Part shown: in pieces, positions 35,001 through 42,775 of the stretch
How the letters are laid out: each line of letters opens with the position of its first letter
Position numbering within the stretch: the first letter of the stretch is position 1
Assembly (NCBI GenBank): GCA_033852175.1
Contig: JAWSUY010000001.1
Coordinates: 463,408-527,407 of the forward strand
DNA from: Agarilytica sp033852175
GTDB lineage: Bacteria > Pseudomonadota > Gammaproteobacteria > Pseudomonadales > Cellvibrionaceae
Length of the DNA stretch: 64,000 nt
Direction of reading: 5' to 3'
Notes under the pieces: generated by a model
Seen by the model: only the letters and a program-made list of their open reading frames with translations
What the model was told of the DNA's origin: nothing
The model's database searches: none
Position numbers and translations under genes: made by a program

Positions 35001-37355
35001 GCTCTTAATCGCTCGCTCGGCAGCATCTGTAATGGACTGTGCTTTGCGTTGTTGCTGATCGATTAATTGTTGTTTATGCGATTCAAATACTTCGTAAATC
35101 TCGTCACGTTTGCCAATGATATCTGTTAAAAACTGGTCAAAACCACTGAACTGAGATTCTAATTCTTCTAGCTGTGCCAGTAAGCGTGACATTTGCTCAT
35201 CGCAGCTGTCGGGTGTATTGGCAAGGCTCAAGGCATTGGTGATGCTCTGTGAAAATAATTTGAACTGGGCCGAAAACTCAGCAGTCGCTTCTTCGCTGCC
35301 AATGCCTTTTTGTTTATGCTTGGCATTCGCTTTGACTTGGTTCAGTTTTGAATAGACTTCTGATATCGAATCGACGATACGCGTACGCACCGTCGCATCA
35401 TTTACTTTTAGCGTCGATAACAATTCTGAAAGCAAGTCTAGACCTGAAGCTGTTGCTTCGATCACTTCAATCAAAGGCTTCAGCTCAGCTACTGTACTGG
35501 CTGCTTCTAAGTCTTGATTAATATTGGAAATTTTATCAAGGTAAGGCGATAGGGCGTCTTCATTCCCCAAAAACGTGACGGTTTTTTCACTAAGATCTTG
35601 CTGAAGAGAAAGAAGCTCTTCTTCCATTTTTTCAATACGCGATACATCGATGTAGCGAAATTCTTTTATCGTCGCAAGATGGCCACGGGCATGACGTATT
35701 TTATCCAACGATATTACGTAATCCTCTGCCGTTTCCCAGGATGCGGAGCGGACTTCTGTCTCCAAACTGTCCAGTTTTCCCTCAGCATCTTTCAATGCTT
35801 TTACTGATTGCTGCCGGATACTCTGAACTTTTTCAAATTCGTCAATAGCCAACTCTGCTGTATTAGAGATCTCCTTCAATACACCAGGAATATCACCAAG
35901 CTCACCTTCTGACACCCAATAGTGATCGTCGAATATTTTGAGTGACGCTTTACTGAGCTCTTCATAAAGTCTTACAGAGACCGATTGATTATCAATGGCT
36001 CGGCACACACTGTATAAGTCAGAAACACCTCGTACGAGTTGAGCATTACCGATACGGCCATAAAAGGTTTTGCTTTCTGGTTGGTTACTGGCGAACTCGT
36101 CACTTACGTAAGGCGTTACCCAGATTTGCATGGGGTGAACGCGGGTTGGCTCATCGTCTGCAGAAAACAAAACAAGCATGCCGTTTTCCGCTAAAGCATA
36201 ACCATGACCATATATAGGGTTTTGAATTTTTTTGTTAATGACGTTGTAACCGAGCAACGCTACCGTGCCTTTCACTTGCTCGTAGAAAATAAAGAATACA
36301 TCTTCACCATTGGGTGAACGAATCGATCTTTTAAATTTCAAACCTTCATGCTCGTCACCAAAGGTTTTGTACTCACCGGACTGCAAATAGTATCCACCGG
36401 GGAAAATAATCCCATGGTCCTCTGGTAGCTGTACGCAAGACGCACCGATGGCATCAATCCGTATGACACTTTCCGTTATGATATTAAACACAAAGAAACG
36501 CCATTGCTCTTCTTGATAAGGAAGAATTTTAATAAGAATGAGATCGCCAAGGCGTGCGTAGCTGTACTCACCATCGTCAAGCGATTGCGTTTTATTGTCT
36601 ACAGGTTCCCGATATATCCCTAGGCCATCTTGCGTATTATCTTCAATTTTTACGGTTAAATCACCGCCGAGACATTCAACAAACACGCTATCAAGAATAT
36701 TAAGATGTGCATGTTTACCATTAACGATATTTTCGCGTGTACATTCGATCCATTCGAAATCATATTCCGGCGGTAATTGTATGTCGCGCTCACCACGGTT
36801 ATCGATATACTCTAATGACCCATCGGGGGAAACAGCCCAGCGAAACACGCGAATATCTTCTATGCGCTCACCGATTTGAAAGCCCATCAAAAGCTTACCG
36901 TCTTTGATGGTTAGTTCTTGTAACTTAGTTTGCTTGTAGTAGTGATAGAGCTCTTGAAAATCCTTAACGAAACGAACGTCAGATAAAAATGTGGTCGTTT
37001 CGTCGACTTCTTGTAAGTCAAAATTATCGTCTTTCTCCGTCAGAGAAAAAATAGAGAAGACGTCTTCGACTTGGGTTTCTTTTTTTAGACCAATAAAAAC
37101 GTTGTAACCGAATAGAAGATAATTACCCACTTGAACAATATCACGTGCTACACAATTATTTTCTGTTCTAATACGCACGCGCGCAGCCACGTTCATATCG
37201 GCGCTGCCGAATTCCTCTAACCGCGATTGATTCAATTTTGCAACTTGGGTATTGAGTTCTCGTCCTCTTTCCAGAAGCCGTTTTTTTATAACTTCATAAG
37301 CCCCTCCTTCGGCTACTGCAGCATCCACTATATTTTCAGCAACGGCTTCTGACAT
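32007..37355 (-). CDS. giant AAA ATPase of the PspA/flotillin locus, 1782 aa
   Basis: ATG with AAGGAATAG before it. N-terminal about 470 residues are beta-rich and repeat a pattern of short hydrophobic strands with acidic turns, suggesting a beta-propeller. Long coiled coils follow at about 500-800, then a helical middle. The AAA module has Walker A PPGYGKTTLMEY near residue 1295, Walker B VMLYLDDIQ near 1363, and a sensor-like MAGNPYTESG near 1405. A coiled-coil C-terminus ends in a basic KSRPKSEPKPKP tail. Relatives are often labelled DNA-repair ATPase; nothing here shows a nuclease or DNA-binding domain. The context (flotillin, PspA) points to a membrane-remodelling motor. Confidence 0.85.
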   Translation of the reverse strand: MSEAVAENIVDAAVAEGGAYEVIKKRLLERGRELNTQVAKLNQSRLEEFGSADMNVAARVRIRTENNCVARDIVQVGNYLLFGYNVFIGLKKETQVEDVFSIFSLTEKDDNFDLQEVDETTTFLSDVRFVKDFQELYHYYKQTKLQELTIKDGKLLMGFQIGERIEDIRVFRWAVSPDGSLEYIDNRGERDIQLPPEYDFEWIECTRENIVNGKHAHLNILDSVFVECLGGDLTVKIEDNTQDGLGIYREPVDNKTQSLDDGEYSYARLGDLILIKILPYQEEQWRFFVFNIITESVIRIDAIGASCVQLPEDHGIIFPGGYYLQSGEYKTFGDEHEGLKFKRSIRSPNGEDVFFIFYEQVKGTVALLGYNVINKKIQNPIYGHGYALAENGMLVLFSADDEPTRVHPMQIWVTPYVSDEFASNQPESKTFYGRIGNAQLVRGVSDLYSVCRAIDNQSVSVRLYEELSKASLKIFDDHYWVSEGELGDIPGVLKEISNTAELAIDEFEKVQSIRQQSVKALKDAEGKLDSLETEVRSASWETAEDYVISLDKIRHARGHLATIKEFRYIDVSRIEKMEEELLSLQQDLSEKTVTFLGNEDALSPYLDKISNINQDLEAASTVAELKPLIEVIEATASGLDLLSELLSTLKVNDATVRTRIVDSISEVYSKLNQVKANAKHKQKGIGSEEATAEFSAQFKLFSQSITNALSLANTPDSCDEQMSRLLAQLEELESQFSGFDQFLTDIIGKRDEIYEVFESHKQQLIDQQQRKAQSITDAAERAIKSIERRSSKFTEVDQLNTYFAADPLVMKIREFVASLGELNASVKADDIDARFKSVKEQAIRILRDKSDIYEEGGAVIRLGPRHKFSVNRQELDLTIIPRAGYLNLHLSGTDYFEPIIDDELLELKPYWDISVISESDIVYRAEYLAYSILRQAELEQNGLNLEVLNSACLDDKEIGKIVKDFAGPRYKEGYEKGIHDYDAVKILQKLMPALQSADLLRFDPLCRGFAQVFWVNIKRITEQLENKRLTFETWTERAQSAMQMHNVFSSNEAQKLLAIEVRSAMHEFITIHPMELSELDIARAADYLVQELGRERAEFIGSKYAQRLASELRRSLDDESWRRFQTALEKMMGWPAERWNLSCAWLSAMVAEKGLESLARYIPEAAGLINADERIDRRLTEAELEISVEGLMGEHAIIKNRCLQFSLDDFIMRLNDHVATHIPNYQSYLKIRQEVSTRERKSLRLEEFKPRPLSSFVRNKLINDSYLPIIGDNLAKQMGTIGDTKRTDLMGLLMMISPPGYGKTTLMEYVASRLGLIFMKINCPSLGHDVLSLDPSQASNATSKQELEKINLALEMGNNVMLYLDDIQHTHPEFLQKFISLCDGTRRIEGVWRGDTKTYDMRGKKFCVVMAGNPYTESGEMFKIPDMLANRADIYNLGDILGGMDEQFELSYIENSLTSNAVLAPLATREMKDVYLFVDMANGKEVTTTDFGHQYSGAEVNEIVDILKKMFVIRDVVLKVNKQYIASAAQAEEYRTEPSFKLQGSYRNMNKMGEKISAVMNHEEMMQLIHDHYLGEAQLLTAGAEENLLKLAELRGNMTDVEQARWTKIKEDFIRNKAMGGGSTDTGQKVVGQLLDLAGSVQTIADATAHISREAKLQNRLNKQIAKKEFQSDEGKEKVFLSALGEIKQAIIDSEPNVEVVNEPVPGIDKLLRVLATTIESSIFPLVRSMDKKLDIDLGTHEKMTEVLQQLRSLERQQKSGNLEKAKTKSRPKSEPKPKPNP

Positions 37356-37372
37356 CGATCTATTCCTTAAAT

Positions 37373-37621
37373 TTATTCTGAGTCGGCAGAGTGAATCTGC
37401 ACCTCTTTTTCGGATCCTTTACTGGAGTCAGCAGGGCTAACTTCAGTGTATTGCTCAAGCGCCCAAGCGATGGTGGCGCCGAGACCGGCCCCGACCATCG
37501 TGTTTTTTACCATGTCGCCTTTGGTAGCGCCTAACAGCGCTCCAATGGCAGCGCCGATACCGGCACCTTTTTTGATATCGTCTTGGGAGATGCTTTCGAG
37601 CAGGTCAGTGATTTCTTTCAT
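37373..37621 (-). CDS. small glycine-zipper protein, 82 aa
   Basis: Residues 18-52 form a glycine-zipper membrane segment (GAGIGAAIGALLGATKG, then VGAGLGATIAW). The acidic Ser-rich tail is probably soluble. It lies 17 bases upstream of the giant ATPase gene. Glycine-zipper proteins of this size often associate with or anchor to membranes; a small adaptor linking flotillin and the ATPase is conceivable. Confidence 0.8.
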   Translation of the reverse strand: MKEITDLLESISQDDIKKGAGIGAAIGALLGATKGDMVKNTMVGAGLGATIAWALEQYTEVSPADSSKGSEKEVQIHSADSE

Positions 37622-37651
37622 TAGAATTCCTCTGTCTGGTTTTATGCTCGA

Positions 37652-39625
37652 TTAGCTGACGTCTTTTTCTTTGCTAGAGGATTCCATCACTTTGCCTAAT
37701 ATCGCTTGTATGGTTCCGCTTTTCTCAGCTAAGCCGTCAATTGCTTTACCAATGGATAAGGATTTAGCAAAGTTGTTAAAGAAGTGATCTTCACCACCGA
37801 CAATATCAATTTTCGCTTTTTCCAGAGCTGTTGCGAGTACTTCTGCATTTTCTTTCGCAATTTCTTTACCTGCATCAAGAGTCGCAAGCGCTTCTTTAAG
37901 TGCAGTCTCTAATCCCATACGGAATTCTTCATGCTCACGTGCATCAGTACTCATGCTGTTCATCGCCTGGAACTTATCAACAAGGCCGTCGGCTTCCGCT
38001 TTAAACTTCTGACGAATAACTTCAGCTTCAGCAAAACCGGTTTCATTGGTCGCCTTCGCTTCAGATGTACCTTTAAGCGCAACAACATCTGCTTCTGCGG
38101 TACCTACGTTAGCAACAACACTTGCTTCCGATTCACCTTTAGCTGCAACAACGCGCGCTTCAGACTCACCTTTAGCAGCAACAACATGTGCTTCGGCTAG
38201 ACCTTCTTTTTCAAGCGCATCCGCTTTGGCTTCTTGTACTTTCGCATCCGCAAGGCCTGGGGCAGCTCGTTCTGCTTGTGTACCTTCTGCCAGTTTTTTC
38301 TTCGCATCGGCTTCTTTTGCAGAAGCTTCTAAGTTAGCTTGCGCTAGAACCGTGATTTCACCCGCTTTATGCTTCGCTGATAGCTCTTCAGATTCTGCGC
38401 GCTTAACTTCTTTGACTTTAGCTTCTTCTGCTTTTGCTTCGGCTTCTAATACTTGCACTTGCTTCAGTCGATCCGCTTCAGAAACTTCTCGAACTTCTTT
38501 GATTTTCTCTTCTTCGATTGCGACAGATTTGTCCACAACAATTCGTTCACGAATAACGTTAGCAATTTCTTTACGTTCGACTTCAACAGCTTTTTCAGCT
38601 TCGATACGTTGCAGCTCAACTTCACGTTCACGTGATACGATTTCGAGATCTCTTGCCCGTGTTACTTTTTCAATTTCAATAACAACAGCGCGCTGACGAT
38701 TTTGCTCAGCAACTTCAATTTCACGTTTTTGATTTTCGGTTTGAACTGCAAGTTCTTGATCAGAAGCAATCGTTGCGCTTTCAGACTTGAGACGCTCCTC
38801 TTCTTGCACTCGAATAGTTTCAGCATCTTCTCTAGCTTGAACAGTTGCAACTTCGCGCCCCTGCCTTGCTTCTGCATCCGCTTGTTGACGCTCTAGCTCC
38901 AACATAGACTCAATAGTTTCGACATTTTTCTTTTTGATAGCGAGTTCTTCATCACGCTCAAAGACATTAGTTTTTACATTTTGCGCTGCGGTTAGTTCGG
39001 TAATTTTCCGAATACCTTCAGCATCGAGAATATTATTGGGATCAAGCTGGCTTTTCGGCGTCTGCTCTAGGTAATCAATCGCAACATCTTCAAGGATATA
39101 GCCATTGAGATCATCACCAATGACTTCAATAATTTTGTCTCGGAATTTTTGTCGATCTTCAAACAAATTCACAAATTCAATTTGTTTTCCAACCGTTTTC
39201 AATGCTTCTGAAAATTTTGCGTTAAATAGGTCGTTAACCGCCTGTTTGTCTGACGCTCTTCTAGCACCTAATGACTTCGCCACTTTCAACACATCATCAG
39301 CCGTTTCGTTAACCCGTAGGTAAAACGCTACCGTGATATCAGCACGCATATTATCCAGGCAGATTAGGCCGTCTTGACCGCGTCTATCCACTTCCATGGT
39401 GATAAGCGATATACGCATAAGTTCTTTTTTATGAATAACGGGGTAAACAAAAGTCCCGGTGAAAAACACCTTCGGCTTGGACCCCATGTCATTTTTGATT
39501 AGTGCAACTCCTTGCTCTACCTTGACGTAAAAGAATTTGAACCACATGGGAATGGCCAAAACCATCAGCAAAATAACTCCACTGAAAACGAATAGACCAC
39601 CCATTTGTTCGATAAACTGAGACAT
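37652..39625 (-). CDS. flotillin (SPFH domain) protein, YqiK-like, 657 aa
   Basis: ATG with AAGGAG before it. N-terminal membrane hairpin (GLFVFSGVILLMVLAIPMWFKFF), SPFH/band-7 domain to about residue 215, and a long Glu/Ala coiled coil to about 590. Coiled-coil repeats of about 12 residues (VVAAKGESEA-type) appear in tandem at residues about 478-525. Flotillins oligomerise into inner-membrane microdomain scaffolds and recruit proteases and stress proteins. The YqiJ-like OB-fold gene just upstream (22-base gap) is the standard partner, as in E. coli yqiJK. Confidence 0.95.
   Translation of the reverse strand: MSQFIEQMGGLFVFSGVILLMVLAIPMWFKFFYVKVEQGVALIKNDMGSKPKVFFTGTFVYPVIHKKELMRISLITMEVDRRGQDGLICLDNMRADITVAFYLRVNETADDVLKVAKSLGARRASDKQAVNDLFNAKFSEALKTVGKQIEFVNLFEDRQKFRDKIIEVIGDDLNGYILEDVAIDYLEQTPKSQLDPNNILDAEGIRKITELTAAQNVKTNVFERDEELAIKKKNVETIESMLELERQQADAEARQGREVATVQAREDAETIRVQEEERLKSESATIASDQELAVQTENQKREIEVAEQNRQRAVVIEIEKVTRARDLEIVSREREVELQRIEAEKAVEVERKEIANVIRERIVVDKSVAIEEEKIKEVREVSEADRLKQVQVLEAEAKAEEAKVKEVKRAESEELSAKHKAGEITVLAQANLEASAKEADAKKKLAEGTQAERAAPGLADAKVQEAKADALEKEGLAEAHVVAAKGESEARVVAAKGESEASVVANVGTAEADVVALKGTSEAKATNETGFAEAEVIRQKFKAEADGLVDKFQAMNSMSTDAREHEEFRMGLETALKEALATLDAGKEIAKENAEVLATALEKAKIDIVGGEDHFFNNFAKSLSIGKAIDGLAEKSGTIQAILGKVMESSSKEKDVS
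38068..38192. repeat. 36-bp in-frame repeat array in flotillin
   Basis: Three to four imperfect 36-base units encode the motif VVAAKGESEA and its variants (VVANVGTAEA, VVALKGTSEA). They lengthen the coiled coil by whole turns and keep the frame. Confidence 0.7.
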
Positions 39626-39647
39626 TACTTACTCCTTAAAATTAGAC

Positions 39648-40301
39648 TTAATCACAAAAATCGGACTCTGAAACTACCTTATAAATATTTTTACTTTCTA
39701 CATATTCGAGAAGGACAATACGATCACCCCTCTCAAAAACTTCGTCCTTATAGGACCTAACCTTTACCAGCAATCCAGCTCCGCCATCTTCGACCCTAGC
39801 CTCACCAAATTTTTTATCAACACGGCCCGTTCGAACAATTCCCACTTGGCCAACTATTGTTTTTTCTATATGTTGATCCGCCAACTTAAAAAGTTTGCGT
39901 AAAGGCTTAATCACTTGAGCAGTCACAATAATGGCCGCATAAAGGGCCGCTATAAATACAGCAATCCCCACAAATGGTTCAAAAAAGTCGGGCACAAAAG
40001 GAAATCCAAAATAAACAATGTAATAACTGAATAACCAACCCGTTGTTGATATGAGTGAAACAATGATCGGCAAAGGAACGCCATTGAGGCCCAGCTTCAT
40101 AGCTAAACCGGCAACGCCATTAACCCCCACATCGCCATCAGAAATGTCAGTATCGAGCACATCAATATCGATCACGCCCAAAAATGATATTAGCCAGTAG
40201 AAAACGCTGACAATAAGGAAAACACTAAATATAACGGTCGGAAAAGATGTGACTATGGAATAGAAACCGTCCATTTTGTCAGTGAGTAATATTGTAAACA
40301 C
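39648..40301 (-). CDS. OB-fold membrane protein, YqiJ/NfeD-like, 217 aa
   Basis: GTG start with AAGGAGG 8 bases upstream. Three membrane helices in the N-terminal two thirds, and a C-terminal OB-fold domain from about 145 (VGQVGIVRTGRVDKKFGEARVEDGGAGLLVKVRS). Family YqiJ/DUF1449, the obligate genomic partner of flotillin (here next gene, 22 bases away). It is thought to bind and organise the flotillin scaffold. Confidence 0.9.
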   Translation of the reverse strand: MFTILLTDKMDGFYSIVTSFPTVIFSVFLIVSVFYWLISFLGVIDIDVLDTDISDGDVGVNGVAGLAMKLGLNGVPLPIIVSLISTTGWLFSYYIVYFGFPFVPDFFEPFVGIAVFIAALYAAIIVTAQVIKPLRKLFKLADQHIEKTIVGQVGIVRTGRVDKKFGEARVEDGGAGLLVKVRSYKDEVFERGDRIVLLEYVESKNIYKVVSESDFCD

Positions 40302-40653
40302 CTTAGTCCTCCTTTTTCTTTTGATACGATTATTTTGAGGCTAGCTTTCTAGCTAGAGCTAAACGCTCCTCGAAGTAATCCGCGATTTATTGTGGGATCT
40401 AATCCCAATCTGTAGCTTCGAAACATGCCTATGAATGGCCGCTAGCAAAATTTCCTTTTTTATTCTGTCTATCCCTTCTCGCTTTTTCTATCTTATGCCT
40501 TCCTTACCCTGCATTTTGTTCACTCCCTCGCTCCCTATCCGCCCTCTCCAGCCTTAAGCCTCAAGGGACACTTCACGCCTGACCATGCAGAACCATCTGG
40601 AGAAAAAGAGCAACAGCATAGCCTACGACACCCACGAAGCATACCCTCTAATT
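40302..40653. other. 352-bp gap inside the locus, no gene seen
   Basis: Largest gap of the otherwise compact locus. No frame over 35 codons with a start. Contains short palindromes (GGGAT-CTA-ATCCC at 40393-40405 and GCTAGCTTTCTAGCTAG near 40350) and a purine-rich minus strand. Could hold an internal promoter, an sRNA or an mRNA processing site. Confidence 0.5.
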
Positions 40654-40977
40654 TCAGTTACGCTTCGCTATTTTTACTGCTGTACCATAGGCAAGCAGCT
40701 CTGCCGCCCCCCTCATCATTGAGGCGGTGGTAAACTTCACGCCAACGATGGCATCTGCCCCCATTATCGTGGCATCGACTATCATTCGATCAACCGCCTG
40801 CTCGCGTGACTCCGCTATCATTTTTGTGTATTCGGTAATCTCTCCACCGATAATCATCCGCAGGCCCGCAATAATATCTTTACCAACATGCCTCGCACGG
40901 ATGGTATTACCCTTAACTAAGCCAAGGGTTTCCGAAATGTCCAAATCGGCAAAATTGTCCTGCGTAGTTATCAGCAT
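40654..40977 (-). CDS. ybjQ: YbjQ family protein, 107 aa
   Basis: DUF74/YbjQ (heavy-metal-binding-like) fold. LVKGNTIRARHVGKDIIAGLRMIIGGEITEYTKMIAESREQAVDRMI and ADAIVGVKFTTASMM are signature segments. These small pentameric proteins often sit beside PspA or flotillin genes; function unknown. Its ATG overlaps the stop of the upstream membrane protein (TAATG), so the two are coupled. Confidence 0.9.
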   Translation of the reverse strand: MLITTQDNFADLDISETLGLVKGNTIRARHVGKDIIAGLRMIIGGEITEYTKMIAESREQAVDRMIVDATIMGADAIVGVKFTTASMMRGAAELLAYGTAVKIAKRN

Positions 40978-41189
40978 TATTTTTCCACCTTTTTTGAATA
41001 GTAATCATCTTCCTTGTTCGCCAATCGCTCTTTGACAACCTTGGTCATAAACACGCCAATACTCAGCAAGAGCAGCAAACCAACAAAACCGTAGGGTAGC
41101 AGTGCCAACAAACCCAAAAACATCGCCACCAGATAAGAACCCACAACCATGATCAAAAGTGCATATCCAACTTTTTCATATTTATCCAT
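40977..41189 (-). CDS. small two-helix membrane protein, 70 aa
   Basis: ATG with GGGAGGTCGAT upstream. Two membrane helices (ALLIMVVGSYLVAMFLGLL and YGFVGLLLLLSIGVFM) and a charged C-terminus (KEDDYYSKK). No family name. Its stop is shared with the ybjQ start (TAATG). The PspC/PspB-like role of small membrane proteins in other PspA loci makes it a candidate PspA anchor, but this is inference. Confidence 0.75.
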   Translation of the reverse strand: MDKYEKVGYALLIMVVGSYLVAMFLGLLALLPYGFVGLLLLLSIGVFMTKVVKERLANKEDDYYSKKVEK

Positions 41190-41328
41190 ATCGACCTCCC
41201 AGCTTTTCCAGTAAGTGATTCATCCATGAATCCTTCAACATCCTGTAACAGCTATCCTTACTAAACCGCTCCTTTGAGGATTTCTCCCTTAGCTTCCTTG
41301 CTACCAACACGGTAAATAGGCAGTCCAT
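41182..41328 (-). CDS. possible 48-aa protein overlapping the next gene start
   Basis: ATG with TAGGAAA before it. The 48-codon frame is basic (MDCLFTVLVARKLREKSS...) and stops 8 bases inside the following gene. No recognised motif. The overlap is consistent with coupled translation, but chance is possible. Confidence 0.3.
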   Translation of the reverse strand: MDCLFTVLVARKLREKSSKERFSKDSCYRMLKDSWMNHLLEKLGGRYG

Positions 41329-41412
41329 TTTCCTATTCACACCCGCAATGCCTCCTGACAAATACGGTTCCTCCTTGATGCCCTTGCATCCATTTCCTCA
41401 TTCCGCAATCCT

Positions 41413-42090
41413 TTACTTATTCTTCAAACGTTCAAGCACTTTTTCAGCACTCGATCCGTTAGGCGCTATCCCAGCGGCTTTTAGTTTTTCATCCAATGAA
41501 TCTTCAGTTCCGTCCTGGGAAATTTCACTTGCCGCATTAATTTTTGCTTGCTTTAGATCCTGCTTTTCTTTGATCCGATCTAACGAGTCCATCGCTGTGC
41601 GCAATTTGGAATTGGTGCCGCTGTGGCGCTCAGCTACGGCCGACTGTGCCCGCAGCACATTCTCTGTCGCTTTGACCGTATCCACTTGCTGCTTCAATCG
41701 CCGAATATTTTGTTCCGCATTTTTTATTGCCGTGCGCAGGTCATTTGCATTTGATGCAAAACTTTTTCCTGCTTCACTTTCTGTTGCAAATTGATTTTCA
41801 AGATCAGCAACCTTTTGCGCCACCTCCATTGCCAACGTGTCATCTCCTTTTTTAAGCGCCTGACCCGCATAGCCCTCATACTCATCAATATTCGCCTTCA
41901 GCTGGTCGGCCTTTTCTTCAGCCAACTTTTGCCGCGCAATAATCGACGCAAGCCCATCTTTAGACTGCCTTAACTCTTCAGTTGCATCTCGGACCTCTTG
42001 ATCCAAAATTCGTAATGCCTGCGAATCTATCGCGGCTTCTCCGGCTTCGTTCAATCCGCCGCGTAATGCTGTTACCAGTTTTGACCACAT
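41413..42090 (-). CDS. PspA/IM30 (ESCRT-III-like) protein, 225 aa
   Basis: ATG at 42090 chosen: AAGGAA lies just upstream and the family N-terminus begins MWSKLVTALRGGLNEAGEA. An apparent extension to 42195 runs into the previous gene in another frame and is not supported. A long alpha-helical hairpin (LDQEVRDATEELRQSKDGLA and onward) then an Ala/Gln-rich C-terminus. PspA binds stressed inner membrane, forms helical or barrel polymers and stabilises membranes. It follows yjfI by 16 bases, the same arrangement as yjfI-yjfJ in E. coli. Confidence 0.9.
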   Translation of the reverse strand: MWSKLVTALRGGLNEAGEAAIDSQALRILDQEVRDATEELRQSKDGLASIIARQKLAEEKADQLKANIDEYEGYAGQALKKGDDTLAMEVAQKVADLENQFATESEAGKSFASNANDLRTAIKNAEQNIRRLKQQVDTVKATENVLRAQSAVAERHSGTNSKLRTAMDSLDRIKEKQDLKQAKINAASEISQDGTEDSLDEKLKAAGIAPNGSSAEKVLERLKNK

Positions 42091-42106
42091 GTTCATTTCC
42101 TTTTTC

Positions 42107-42739
42107 TCATTTCGTCGCTTGTTTTTGCAGGAGCAAATATTCGCTATAGGCTTCTGCGGCTTGAATAACATTTGAAGCCAAGACTTCAATTTCAAAAATT
42201 ACGTTCGATAGAATCGAGGTTGCGCTCAACGCACCGAACATTTGGTAATAGGCTTTGCCGTCTCCCAGCACGTCTAAGCTGATTGTCGATAACGGAAAGA
42301 ATTTATGGGTTCGCAATACGGCATCATTAAAGCCCTGCGTATCTGCCACCTCATCTTCAGACCAAAGCACGGCTTCCACCAATATCTGCTCACCCGATAC
42401 GGTTAAGAACAGGGGAAGATCACCTTGATCATGCATCACAAAATGCACCGCTGGGGCCACACCATCGATCAATTCAATGGTTGCCTTATCCCCGTCAAAG
42501 AGGGGATCTACCGCTAACGCATCGAACAAACTTTGTGTCGTCCACTTTTTCATTTCTGTCATTTCCAGTACTCCATTTTCCAATAAGGTTTCATCAAATT
42601 CTGCACGCAGAAGCTTTTCAAATTTCGCTAACCACTTTGCATTCTCTGGCAGAATCCACGCTTCTTTCTTTACGAGGCCCAACTCTCTGAGCCGCCGCCG
42701 GTATTCACGCTGATAATGTGCTGATGTCTTCTCTTTCAT
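42107..42739 (-). CDS. yjfI: YjfI/DUF2170 protein with RHH-like DNA-binding N-terminus, 210 aa
   Basis: ATG with AAGGTAGGTCAC. C-terminal DUF2170 domain from about residue 65 (MTEMKKWTTQSLFDAL; QGDLPLFLTVSGEQILVEAVLW; LPLSTISL-type strand FPLSTISLDVLGDGKAYYQMFGAL). The N-terminal 50 residues (YRRRLRELGLVKKEAWILPENAKWLAKF) look like a ribbon-helix-helix with a beta strand EAWIL. Three perfect TTACATGTAA palindromes precede the gene. It is the first gene of the locus and probably its autorepressor. E. coli YjfI lacks this extension. Confidence 0.85.
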   Translation of the reverse strand: MKEKTSAHYQREYRRRLRELGLVKKEAWILPENAKWLAKFEKLLRAEFDETLLENGVLEMTEMKKWTTQSLFDALAVDPLFDGDKATIELIDGVAPAVHFVMHDQGDLPLFLTVSGEQILVEAVLWSEDEVADTQGFNDAVLRTHKFFPLSTISLDVLGDGKAYYQMFGALSATSILSNVIFEIEVLASNVIQAAEAYSEYLLLQKQATK

Positions 42740-42748
42740 GTGACCTAC

Positions 42749-42775
42749 CTTATAGCCTTACATGTAATGCGTCAA
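42749..42775 (-). promoter_or_regulatory. candidate promoter of the YjfI-PspA locus
   Basis: On the minus strand TTGACG (42775-42770) and TATAAG (42754-42749) are separated by 15 bases, slightly short for sigma-70. One TTACATGTAA palindrome (42758-42767) lies between the boxes, where a bound repressor would block RNA polymerase. The start codon is 10 bases downstream of the -10, leaving a very short leader. Confidence 0.5.

Noticed and set aside
38046..38696. 216-codon plus-strand frame opposite the flotillin gene
   Set aside because: Mirror of an Ala/Glu-rich coiled coil gives an open Ser/Ala/Phe-rich antisense frame; low complexity and no ribosome-binding site.
42091..42195. N-terminal extension of PspA
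   Set aside because: The extension overlaps the yjfI end in another frame; the PspA start with ribosome-binding site at 42090 fits the family N-terminus.
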